A stretch of 64,000 nucleotides of DNA, taken from contig CAVTIC010000001.1 in NCBI GenBank assembly GCA_963734685.1, forward strand, positions 744,001-808,000, given 5' to 3'. Each line of letters opens with the position of its first letter. Positions within the stretch are counted from its first letter, which is position 1. The position numbers and the translations under genes are program-made. This document shows, piece after piece, positions 16,019 to 23,417 of the stretch. This DNA is from JAOUEA01 sp963734685 (GTDB lineage Bacteria; Actinomycetota; UBA4738; HRBIN12). The notes under the pieces were generated by a model. The model was not told where the DNA came from. It made no database searches and saw only the letters and a list, made by a program, of their open reading frames with translations.

Positions 16019-17380
16019 GTGAGTGAGTACGTCAGGCGTCTCGTGGCGGAGGTCACGGCCAAGAACACGCACGAGCCGGAGTTCCTGCAGTCGTTGCGAG
16101 AGACGTCGGCATCGCTCGAGCGGTGCCTCGACCGTCATCCCGAGTACCGGGACGCGAACGTGCTGGAACGGTTCCTCGAGCCCGAGCGTGTGGTGATCTT
16201 CCGGGTCCCCTGGGTCGACGACCGAGGCGAGGTGCGTGTCAACCGCGGGATCCGCGTCGAGATGTCGAGCGCACTCGGGCCGTACAAGGGGGGCCTGCGG
16301 TTCCATCCGACCGTGTACCTCGGCATGCTGAAGTTCCTGGCCTTCGAGCAGGTGTTCAAGAATGCGCTCACGACGCTCCCGATCGGCGCCGGGAAGGGCG
16401 GAGCCGACTTCGACCCGAAAGGGAAGAGCGAGCTCGAGGTGATGCGCTTCTGTCAGTCGTTCATGACCGAATTGCAGCGCCACATCGGATCACAGACCGA
16501 CGTGCCCGCCGGCGACATCGGGGTGGGGACGCGCGAGATCGGGTACCTCTTCGGGCAGTACAAGCGCATCCGCAACGAGTACAGCGGAGCGCTCACCGGC
16601 AAAGGGCTGGGCTGGGGCGGCTCGTTGATCCGACCGGAGGCGACCGGCTACGGCGCCGTCTACTTCGCGCAGGAGATGCTCGCGACCCGCGACGACGCGC
16701 TCGAGGGCAAGTCGTGTCTCGTGAGCGGCTCGGGCAACGTGGCCCAGTACACGGTGGAGAAGCTGCTGCATCTTGGCGCGAGGCCCATCGCGCTGTCGGA
16801 CTCGGGTGGGTTCGTGCACGACCCCGACGGCATCGACGAGGAGAAGCTGGCCTGGGTCATGGAGCTGAAGAACGTTCGACGTGGGCGGATCATGGCCTAC
16901 GCGGAGCGATTCCCTCGGGCGACGTTCATCCCGGCCGACCCCTCGAGCGATCACAACGCGTTGTGGGAGGTACCGGCCGATTGCGCGTTCCCCAGCGCGA
17001 CCCAGAACGAGATCAACGGCAAGGACGCCGCGAACCTGGTGTCCAACGGCGTGTTCCTCGTGAGCGAGGGCGCGAACATGCCGACCGTGCCCGAGGGCAT
17101 CGAGCACTTCGTGACGGCGCACGTGTTGTACGGGCCCGGCAAGGCGGCCAACGCCGGTGGGGTGGCGGTGAGCGGCCTGGAGATGTCGCAGAACTCGATG
17201 CGGGTCACGTGGGACCGTGAGGTGGTCGACGAGCGGCTCCGCACGATCATGCGACGCATCCACGAACAGTGTCGCGACACTGCCGAAGAGTACGGGGAAC
17301 CGGGCAACTACGCCCACGGAGCGAATATCGCCGGCTTCCGACGGGTGGCCGACGCGATGCTCGCCCAGGGCGTGATCTGA
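16019..17380 (+). CDS. gdhA: NADP-type glutamate dehydrogenase
   Basis: The 453-residue protein is a standard hexameric-type (GDH50) glutamate dehydrogenase, which makes glutamate from 2-oxoglutarate and ammonia. The catalytic region PIGAGKGGADFDPKGKSE carries the lysine, GPYKGGLRFHP binds substrate, and GSGNVAQYTVEKL is the nucleotide fold. The length and the motifs match the NADPH-dependent anabolic class. The GTG at 16019 is preferred over the upstream TTG at 16001 because TTGGAGGG, a good ribosome site, lies exactly where the longer reading would begin. The long leader with a hairpin hints at post-transcriptional control, unproven. Confidence 0.94.
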   Translation: MSEYVRRLVAEVTAKNTHEPEFLQSLRETSASLERCLDRHPEYRDANVLERFLEPERVVIFRVPWVDDRGEVRVNRGIRVEMSSALGPYKGGLRFHPTVYLGMLKFLAFEQVFKNALTTLPIGAGKGGADFDPKGKSELEVMRFCQSFMTELQRHIGSQTDVPAGDIGVGTREIGYLFGQYKRIRNEYSGALTGKGLGWGGSLIRPEATGYGAVYFAQEMLATRDDALEGKSCLVSGSGNVAQYTVEKLLHLGARPIALSDSGGFVHDPDGIDEEKLAWVMELKNVRRGRIMAYAERFPRATFIPADPSSDHNALWEVPADCAFPSATQNEINGKDAANLVSNGVFLVSEGANMPTVPEGIEHFVTAHVLYGPGKAANAGGVAVSGLEMSQNSMRVTWDREVVDERLRTIMRRIHEQCRDTAEEYGEPGNYAHGANIAGFRRVADAMLAQGVI

Positions 17381-17409
17381 GCCCGGCGAGCATCGCGGTC
17401 AGCCTCGGT

Positions 17410-18249
17410 CTACTCCAGCGAGCAGACCTGCCCCGCGTTGATGCACTTGTCGATGAACTTCTCGAGCGACCTCTGCCGCCACACGTTCCAGAAGTCGGCG
17501 TGCAGGCTCTTCCCGTGGTTCATGCCCATGTGGTGATCGGAGACGAGATGCGCGCCGCGTCCGTCGTTGATCGGCCACCGGATGTGGAGGATCAGCTTCG
17601 GCAGGGTGATCGGGAACTTGCCCTTGCACTCCCCACCTTCGGGGTAAGCCATGTGGCTGCGGTGGTTCCCCGTGATGCCGATGCTCTTGCCGTTCCAGCA
17701 GGACGGGAAGATCACGACGCCCTTCAGGTCCTGACCGCCACAATCGATCGGCACCGATGACTGCGGGATGCCCTCGCCGCATGTGTACCCGGCCTGCTTG
17801 AGCCTGTTCGTGTTGCCACCCGCGATCAGGCGGAAGTTCTTGGGGAACGCACGGACGCGATTGCTGGTTGGCCCGCCCCAGTAGTAGGCAGACATGCGGC
17901 TCGGCCTGATGATGCGGCCGTGCTTGATCAGCGAGGGATGCCAGTACCCGGACTTGTCGGCGCTCAGGTCGCAGGTGCTCCCGCCGCGCCGCATGCTGCG
18001 ATAGGTGGAATCCTTGTTGATCGACCTCGCTCCGTAGAGCTCGTGCGCGTGCATCGACCGCATACCCGGGTCGACGATCGGGTCGATGCGCTTGTGATGC
18101 TTCGCGAGTCGGCAGTCGATGTGGAACTGGCCGTTGTCCGCCTGCGCCGTCGGCGCCAGACTCACGAGACCCGTCATGAGCATCGCGCTGGTGATCGCGA
18201 GCACGCCCGCGCGGTGTCGGAGCCGAGCTCCGATCGCCTGGATCCGCAT
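17410..18249 (-). CDS. Secreted DUF1996 protein
   Basis: A 279-residue exported protein. The N-terminus is a signal peptide with a basic start and a hydrophobic stretch (AGVLAITSAMLMTGLVSLAP, cleavage near AQA-DNG). The mature part has the DUF1996 pattern: DPGMRSMHAHELYG near the N-terminus, paired Cys, SCWNGKSIG, and the HRSHMAYP and DHHMGMNHGKSLHADF His-rich segments. The family is common in fungi and actinobacteria; no activity is established. AAAGGGGGCG upstream of the ATG at 18249 is a good ribosome site. It is convergent with gdhA (29-base gap). Confidence 0.88.
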   Translation of the reverse strand: MRIQAIGARLRHRAGVLAITSAMLMTGLVSLAPTAQADNGQFHIDCRLAKHHKRIDPIVDPGMRSMHAHELYGARSINKDSTYRSMRRGGSTCDLSADKSGYWHPSLIKHGRIIRPSRMSAYYWGGPTSNRVRAFPKNFRLIAGGNTNRLKQAGYTCGEGIPQSSVPIDCGGQDLKGVVIFPSCWNGKSIGITGNHRSHMAYPEGGECKGKFPITLPKLILHIRWPINDGRGAHLVSDHHMGMNHGKSLHADFWNVWRQRSLEKFIDKCINAGQVCSLE

Positions 18250-18489
18250 GGATCCGCCCCCTTTCCTGCCGCCTCTACCCTGCGGCTCGGTTCGCCGGCC
18301 GGACGCCATTCCGGCTCGGCGCCATGACGCCATCCCCTGTAAAGGGAAACCCACCGAGACCTCGAGGGGTCCGATGGGAACACCGTCACCCTTGCAGGCC
18401 GCCACGGGGGCGTCAATCGCCCAGGTAGAGGGGTATGTGGGAGGACGTCGTCTGCGGTAGCACCATCGTCCCATCGGGTGGCTGCTAGC

Positions 18490-18762
18490 GTGTCGCACGT
18501 GCCCACATGGCTGCTCGTGCTCACGGCGATCCTCGTCGGCGCGCTGATCTGGCGCATCGGGATCGCCTCGCTGCGAGCCTTCTCCCCCGACCCCGAGGCC
18601 GAGCCCGCGCCGGACGAGCCCGAGGACGTGGACGCCCTCGACGTCTACCTCGTGTGTGGCGAGTGCGGCACTGAATTCAAGGTCTCGCGCTTGGGCGAGC
18701 TGCAGGTCCCGCGTCACTGTGGCGAGAAGATGCACGTCGTGCGTCGGGGTGCCGAGGCCTGA
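18490..18762 (+). CDS. Small membrane protein with C-terminal zinc ribbon
   Basis: A 90-residue protein with one N-terminal membrane helix (WLLVLTAILVGALIWRIGIASL), an acidic linker (PDPEAEPAPDEPED) and a C-terminal CGECGTEFKVSRLGELQVPRHC segment with the spacing of a zinc ribbon. The ribbon resembles FmdB-type regulatory ribbons but I do not recognise the full protein. The start is one of two in-frame GTGs (18490, 18499) without a clear ribosome site. It ends just before the DnaA-box-like cluster. Confidence 0.7.
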   Translation: MSHVPTWLLVLTAILVGALIWRIGIASLRAFSPDPEAEPAPDEPEDVDALDVYLVCGECGTEFKVSRLGELQVPRHCGEKMHVVRRGAEA

Positions 18763-18770
18763 CGGTCACG

Positions 18771-18917
18771 TGTCCACCGGTTCTCCACAACACCGAGGAG
18801 GTCGTCCACCGCCGTCCACCGGTTGTCCACCGGACCTTCCACACGCGAGAACGGGGAGCGGATGTCGCGGGAACCAGCAGAAGGGGTTGTCCACACGGTG
18901 GAAAGCCTTGTGGAAGG
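18771..18917. other. Cluster of nine DnaA-box-like nonamers in a convergent intergenic region
   Basis: The 191-base gap between the zinc-ribbon gene (ends 18762) and crgA (ends 18954 on the minus strand) contains a perfect actinobacterial-type DnaA box TTGTCCACA at 18887-18895 and close variants: TGTCCACC (from 18771), TTCTCCACA (18781-18789), TCGTCCACC (18802-18810), CCGTCCACC (18812-18820), TTGTCCACC (18823-18831), CCTTCCACA (18835-18843), and on the other strand CTTTCCACC (about 18897-18905) and CCTTCCACA (18909-18917). Neighbouring boxes are spaced 10-12 bases, about one helical turn. Because both flanking genes end here, promoter control is unlikely. No strong AT-rich unwinding region and no dnaA or dnaN are visible, so oriC itself is not proven. 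Confidence 0.65.
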
Positions 18918-18953
18918 ATCACATACGTGTGATTCGGGCTGCGTGATGCCGGC

Positions 18954-19214
18954 TCAGTACCAGAAGGTGGTGCCGACGAAGCCCGCTCCGAGGATGCCGA
19001 GCCCGACCCAGAGCCAAACCGACGAGGCGTTGCCGTCGGTGCCGGGGATCAGGCCCATGTAGTTCAAGACGATCACGATGACCCCTGCCGCCATCGCGAC
19101 GATCAGGAGCGGGCCGTACCAGCGGGGGCTCGGCTCGTGCCGCTTCTTCGCCTGCTGCGGTGCGGCCCGGTACCGTGCGCTGCGCTTCCGCTGGCGGCCT
19201 CTGGACTTCGGCAT
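18954..19214 (-). CDS. crgA: Cell division protein CrgA
   Basis: The 86-residue protein starts MPKSRGRQRKRS, has a basic N-terminus, a SPRWYGPLLIVAMAAGVIVIVLNY first helix and a second helix WLWVGLGILGAGFVGTTFW, the standard two-helix CrgA layout. CrgA is an actinobacterial membrane protein that interacts with FtsZ-ring and peptidoglycan-synthesis proteins. It follows the penicillin-acylase-like gene with a one-base gap on the same strand, so it looks like the last gene of an ABC exporter-acylase operon, an unusual setting. In Mycobacterium it lies near oriC and near the pknB-fhaA cluster; that cluster is at 53-60 kb here. Confidence 0.9.
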   Translation of the reverse strand: MPKSRGRQRKRSARYRAAPQQAKKRHEPSPRWYGPLLIVAMAAGVIVIVLNYMGLIPGTDGNASSVWLWVGLGILGAGFVGTTFWY

Positions 19215-19215
19215 C

Positions 19216-21597
19216 TCAGCCCGTGATGGTACCCGGCGAGAGGCGCACCAAGGAGACAGTGGCGTCCTCGACGGCGGCGGCGGACAACGGCGACGGATGG
19301 TTCTCGCCGGCGAGCCACAGCGGCGCTTGGTCGTTCCAATGCGGACTCGCTGGGTTGCCGCTGTTACCGGTGGGCAGCACGCTCACGCTCCGATCGAGAT
19401 CGGCCAGGTCGTACACGGCGCGCCATGACGGGATCACCGCCGCGGGGAAGCCGTGGCGAGCGTCGATGCCGGTCTGCAGCACCGTCTGTTCGTCGCCGCC
19501 GACGCCGGCCTCGAGCGCCACGAACATCGACTCCATGCCGGGGATCGCCGCGAGCGGATGCGAGAGCGTCACCCGGTGCAGGTCGCCCCAGCGCCACTGG
19601 GACGCGTCCTCCCCGAGACGCTCTCGAGCCTCGGCGAGGGCGGCGTCGAGGGCGGCGCCGAGCAGGTCGCGATCGAGGTCGCCGGAGCGGAGCATCTGCG
19701 CGAGGGCGCCGCACATGAACGGCTCGCGCCAGGCGTGGTACCGGCCGAACAGCTCCTCGCCCAGGCTCGCGGCCAGCGCGAGCCGGGCGATGTGGCCGCA
19801 CCACATCTGGTAGACGGCTGCGGCCGCGGAGTCGGCCGGCATGGTCGAGTCCCAGGCACGCAGCAGCCCGAGGGCGGCCCCTCGGCCGGGGATGCCGCCC
19901 GCGTCGACCCGTTCGAGCAGCAGCGGCACCGTCTCGAGAGCCGGCAACGACATCACGTCGGTCTGCAGCACGGCCATCGACGCCACGTCGTGGTCGCCGC
20001 CGCCGGCGAGCACCTGCGCGATGCGTCGGGCTCGGAACGGCGTGTGGAAGTCGGACCCGATCAGATGCGGGTACGCCTGGTCGTGCATCCGGTGGTTCGC
20101 GGTCGCCAGGAAGCCGCGAGCGGGGTCGACGCCCCACGGCAGCTCCTCGAGCGGGACCCATCCCTCCCACTCGTGCTCTGAGGTCCAGCCGGCGACGGGC
20201 GAGGTCCCGTACCCGCTGTGCCGCAGAGGGTATCGGCCTGTGCAGGCGTAGCCGATCGTGCCGTCGACGTCGGCGTAGACGACGTTCTGGCCGGGGCAGG
20301 CGAGCCCGTCGAGCGCAGCTTCGCGGAACGCGTCGAACGAGTCGGACTCGGCCACGTCGAGAACGAGCGAGGGGCGCGTGCCGTGGTCGAGACCGACCCA
20401 GGCCAGGGCGTAGGCGGGTTCGCCGGGCAACGGTACGAACTCGGGGTGCAGGGCCCCGGAGACGAAGGTGTCCAGCAGCGGGCCGTGCCGTGATTCGCGC
20501 ACCTCGAGCGCGACGGGCTGGTCCTCACCACGCACGACGATCGCCTCCCGATGCACGGTCAGGGGTTCCCAGGCGCCTGCGAACTCGGCCGCGGTGCGAT
20601 CGTCGTCGAGTCGCTCCATGAACAGGTCCTGCACGTCGCCGCTGACGTTGGTGACGCCCCACGCGTGGTGGTCGGTGCAGCCGAGCAGCACGCCGGGGGA
20701 GAACGTCAGAGCCACGCCCCTGGCCCGATAACCGGGGGCCGAAAGGTGGCACTCGAGCCAGACCCCCGGCTGCACGGCCAGCAGGTGTGGGTCGTTCGCG
20801 AGCAGCGGGGCTCCGCTCGCGGTTCGGGAGCCGGCGACGACCCATGCGTTCGACCCCTGCCCCTTGGCGCGCGGCACGGCATCGAAGAGCGCGCCCGCGA
20901 GCGCGCCGGGCAGCACCTCGGGTAGGTCGGCGGGCAGGGGAGGGAGCAGCTGCTCGGCCAGCTCGTCTCCCGCCGCGTCGCGGATCCAGGTCCGCAGCAG
21001 CTCCACGTCCCAGTTGCCCGACAGGCCCCACGAGAGCAGCACGAACGCCGACGCCCAGACTGCCTCGTCGTCGGGCACCCACGGATGCGCATCGAGCATC
21101 GTGTACTCGAGCGGCATCGAGGGCATCGATGCCTCGACCGGACTCCCGCTTCGCTGCTCGAGCCGGTCCATGCCCGGACTACCGCTTCGCTGCTCGAGTC
21201 GGTCGACCCAGGCTCGCACCCCCGCCCGGAACCGCTCGTGCATACGCCGTGAGCGCTCGTCCCAGGTCGCGGCGATGCGGGCCCCCGCCCTGTGGAACCC
21301 CACGGTGCGCGCGAGCCGGTCATCGTCGAGGGTGCGCTCGCCGAACAGCTCCGACAGTCGTCCGTTGGCGGCGCGCAGCGTGAGATCGAGCTGGAACAAT
21401 CGCTCCCCGGCCGTGACCACGCCCTGCGCGAACCACAGGTCGTCGAGCGAGGCGGCCTCGATGTAGGGCACGCCCCAGGTATCCCGGCGCACGGTGGCCG
21501 GTTCGCCGAGCCCGTCGACCTCGATCTCGCCATCCGACGGGAACAGTGCGTCGGCCGCCATCGCGCGCAACCCCTCGAGCGGATCGGCTCCGCTCAT
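19216..21597 (-). CDS. Penicillin acylase family N-terminal-nucleophile hydrolase
   Basis: A 793-residue penicillin amidase-family protein. RDTWGVPYIEA and AQGVVTAGERLFQLDLTLR are the family N-terminal landmarks, and KGQGSNAWVVAG places the nucleophile Ser at residue 249, where autocatalytic cleavage would separate alpha and beta chains. NDPHLL and HHAWGVTN follow as expected. It lacks a signal peptide, so it is likely cytoplasmic, unlike many family members. Substrates in the family include beta-lactam side chains, acyl-homoserine lactones and N-acyl amino acids; none can be assigned. Its ATG overlaps the stop of an ABC exporter subunit (ATGA), so they are coupled. It carries an internal duplicated 12-residue unit. 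Confidence 0.9.
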   Translation of the reverse strand: MSGADPLEGLRAMAADALFPSDGEIEVDGLGEPATVRRDTWGVPYIEAASLDDLWFAQGVVTAGERLFQLDLTLRAANGRLSELFGERTLDDDRLARTVGFHRAGARIAATWDERSRRMHERFRAGVRAWVDRLEQRSGSPGMDRLEQRSGSPVEASMPSMPLEYTMLDAHPWVPDDEAVWASAFVLLSWGLSGNWDVELLRTWIRDAAGDELAEQLLPPLPADLPEVLPGALAGALFDAVPRAKGQGSNAWVVAGSRTASGAPLLANDPHLLAVQPGVWLECHLSAPGYRARGVALTFSPGVLLGCTDHHAWGVTNVSGDVQDLFMERLDDDRTAAEFAGAWEPLTVHREAIVVRGEDQPVALEVRESRHGPLLDTFVSGALHPEFVPLPGEPAYALAWVGLDHGTRPSLVLDVAESDSFDAFREAALDGLACPGQNVVYADVDGTIGYACTGRYPLRHSGYGTSPVAGWTSEHEWEGWVPLEELPWGVDPARGFLATANHRMHDQAYPHLIGSDFHTPFRARRIAQVLAGGGDHDVASMAVLQTDVMSLPALETVPLLLERVDAGGIPGRGAALGLLRAWDSTMPADSAAAAVYQMWCGHIARLALAASLGEELFGRYHAWREPFMCGALAQMLRSGDLDRDLLGAALDAALAEARERLGEDASQWRWGDLHRVTLSHPLAAIPGMESMFVALEAGVGGDEQTVLQTGIDARHGFPAAVIPSWRAVYDLADLDRSVSVLPTGNSGNPASPHWNDQAPLWLAGENHPSPLSAAAVEDATVSLVRLSPGTITG
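21138..21209. repeat. 36-bp tandem duplication inside the acylase gene
   Basis: Two adjacent units (21138-21173 and 21174-21209) share CCGGACT-n-CCGCTTCGCTGCTCGAG-n-CGGTC with two mismatches in the first 31 bases. In the protein they encode DRLEQRSGSP twice, just upstream of the Ser nucleophile region in the alpha-chain. The period is a multiple of three, so the frame is kept. Recent slippage or duplication is the likely origin. Confidence 0.85.
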
Positions 21598-23417
21598 ACC
21601 CGGTCGTCCTCGAGCTGGGTATTGCCGAGCCAGCTCCGGTACAACCCCGCATAGACACCGCCGTGCCGGACCAGCTCGTCGTGGGTCCCCCGTTCCACGA
21701 TCGTGCCCCCGTCGAAGACCAGCACCCGATCGGCGTGCTCGGCCGTGCTCAGACGGTGGGCGATCGTCACGGTCGTGCGCCCGGCGGAGAGGCGCCGCAA
21801 CGCCTCGGTGATGCGGGCTTCGGTTGCCGGATCGACGGCGCTCGTCGCCTCGTCGAGGATCAACAGCCCCGGATCGGCGATCTGCGCCCGCACGAGCGCG
21901 ATCAGCTGGCGCTCGCCGACCGAGAGCTGCTCGCCGCGCTCGCCGGCGCGCGTGTCGAGGCCGTCCTGCAGCGAGCGCACCCAGTCGCCGAGGCCGAGCT
22001 CCTCGAACGCCGTGTCGACCTCGCGGTCGGTGGCGTCTTCGCGACCGACCTTCACGTTCTCGCGCACCGTCCAGTCGAACAGGAACCCGTCCTGGGGCAC
22101 CATGCGGATCGCGACGCGACGCGAATCTGGTGCGACCTCGCGCAGATCGACGCCGCCGACCTCGATCTCGCCTCCGGCGGGGTCGGCCAGCCGCGTCAAC
22201 AGTTTCGCGAACGTCGATTTGCCGCTCCCGGTCTCGCCGACGATCGCGATATGGGCTCCGGCGGGCACCGCGAGGTCGATGTCTCGCAGCACGGGCCGCC
22301 CGTCGCGGTAGGCGAAGGTGAGGTCGTGCACCGCGACGTCGAGCGCCCCATGGGTCGGCAGGCGCACGCCGTCGGTGGGCTCCTCGATCTCGACCGGCAG
22401 GTCGAGCACCGCCAGGATCTTGCGCCAGCCCGCGATCGCGGTCTGGGTCTCGGCGTAGATCTCCGGCAGGTCCTCGAACACGCTGAGGAACACGTCGCCG
22501 AGGAACAGGAACGCCGTCACCGTGCCGAACGTGAGTCCCCACTCGGGGCCGAAGATCGCTCCGACGGCGATCACGACGGCAAGTGTGAGCGCGTAGAACA
22601 CGCTCGACATCGGCCACAGGGTCGCGGCGCGCAGGTGCGCCTTCACCTCGGCGTCATAGCGTCGCCCGATCGCGCCGGTCACCCTGGCGTGGATCGTGTC
22701 GTCCAGCCCGTACGCGCGAACGACCGCCGCGCCCATGACGCTCTCGGAGACCTCGGAGAGCATCTCGCCGACCCGCGTCCGTGCAGTGTCGAAGGCACTC
22801 GAGAGCCGGGCCTGCATCGATCCCATGATCACCACGAGGGGCACCATGAGCAGCACCACGATGATCGAGAGCTGCCAGGAGTAGAACAACATCAGTGCGA
22901 GCGCGCCGGTGGCCTGCACGAACGAGATCAGCCAGGCGATGCCTCCCCACTCCGTGAAATGCTGAAGCGAGTCGGCATCGGCGGTCACGCGGGCCACGAA
23001 GACCCCCCGTTTCTCCTCGCTCTGCTCGGCGATCGAGAGCCGGTGGATGTGCGCGAACGTTCGCACCCGCAGATTCATCAGGGCCTCCTCGGAGGCACGA
23101 ACGAGTCGTCGACCCGCGGCGCGAGCTGCGAGGAACGCCACGATCACCAGCAGGAACGCAAGGAAGCAGATGCCGTAGACGAACCTCGGTTTGAACTCCG
23201 GCGTGAAGCCATGGTCGAAGACCTGCTGCACGAGCACCGGCGTCACGAGCGAGGCGACCGTGATGCCGAGCGAGACGATCAGCGTGAAGCCGAGCCCCTT
23301 CCGCAGCTCAGGGCTCTCACGCACGCCTCGGCGGAGCACCCCGAAGGAACCTTTGAGCTCGTCGGGCACAGGCAGCTCGCCGTCGGCGCCGCGTCGGCGC
23401 GTCGACTCGTCGGCCAT
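21594..23417 (-). CDS. ABC exporter subunit with canonical Walker B (second half-transporter)
   Basis: A 607-residue half-transporter with six N-terminal helices and a C-terminal ATPase. Walker A is GETGSGKST, Walker B is LLILDEATSAVD with the catalytic Glu, and the signature is LSVGERQ, where the usual second Gly is replaced by Val. The partner gene has the complementary defects, so together they form one consensus and one degenerate ATP site, as in heterodimeric exporters of the TM287/288 or BmrCD type. The ATG follows directly on the stop of the partner (TAGATG), and its own stop overlaps the acylase ATG. Confidence 0.9.
   Translation of the reverse strand: MADESTRRRGADGELPVPDELKGSFGVLRRGVRESPELRKGLGFTLIVSLGITVASLVTPVLVQQVFDHGFTPEFKPRFVYGICFLAFLLVIVAFLAARAAGRRLVRASEEALMNLRVRTFAHIHRLSIAEQSEEKRGVFVARVTADADSLQHFTEWGGIAWLISFVQATGALALMLFYSWQLSIIVVLLMVPLVVIMGSMQARLSSAFDTARTRVGEMLSEVSESVMGAAVVRAYGLDDTIHARVTGAIGRRYDAEVKAHLRAATLWPMSSVFYALTLAVVIAVGAIFGPEWGLTFGTVTAFLFLGDVFLSVFEDLPEIYAETQTAIAGWRKILAVLDLPVEIEEPTDGVRLPTHGALDVAVHDLTFAYRDGRPVLRDIDLAVPAGAHIAIVGETGSGKSTFAKLLTRLADPAGGEIEVGGVDLREVAPDSRRVAIRMVPQDGFLFDWTVRENVKVGREDATDREVDTAFEELGLGDWVRSLQDGLDTRAGERGEQLSVGERQLIALVRAQIADPGLLILDEATSAVDPATEARITEALRRLSAGRTTVTIAHRLSTAEHADRVLVFDGGTIVERGTHDELVRHGGVYAGLYRSWLGNTQLEDDRV

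Noticed and set aside
18771..18917. Calling the DnaA-box cluster the replication origin outright
   Set aside because: No dnaA, dnaN, recF or gyr genes and no AT-rich unwinding element are seen, and skew could not be computed here. It is reported as a candidate DnaA-binding locus only.
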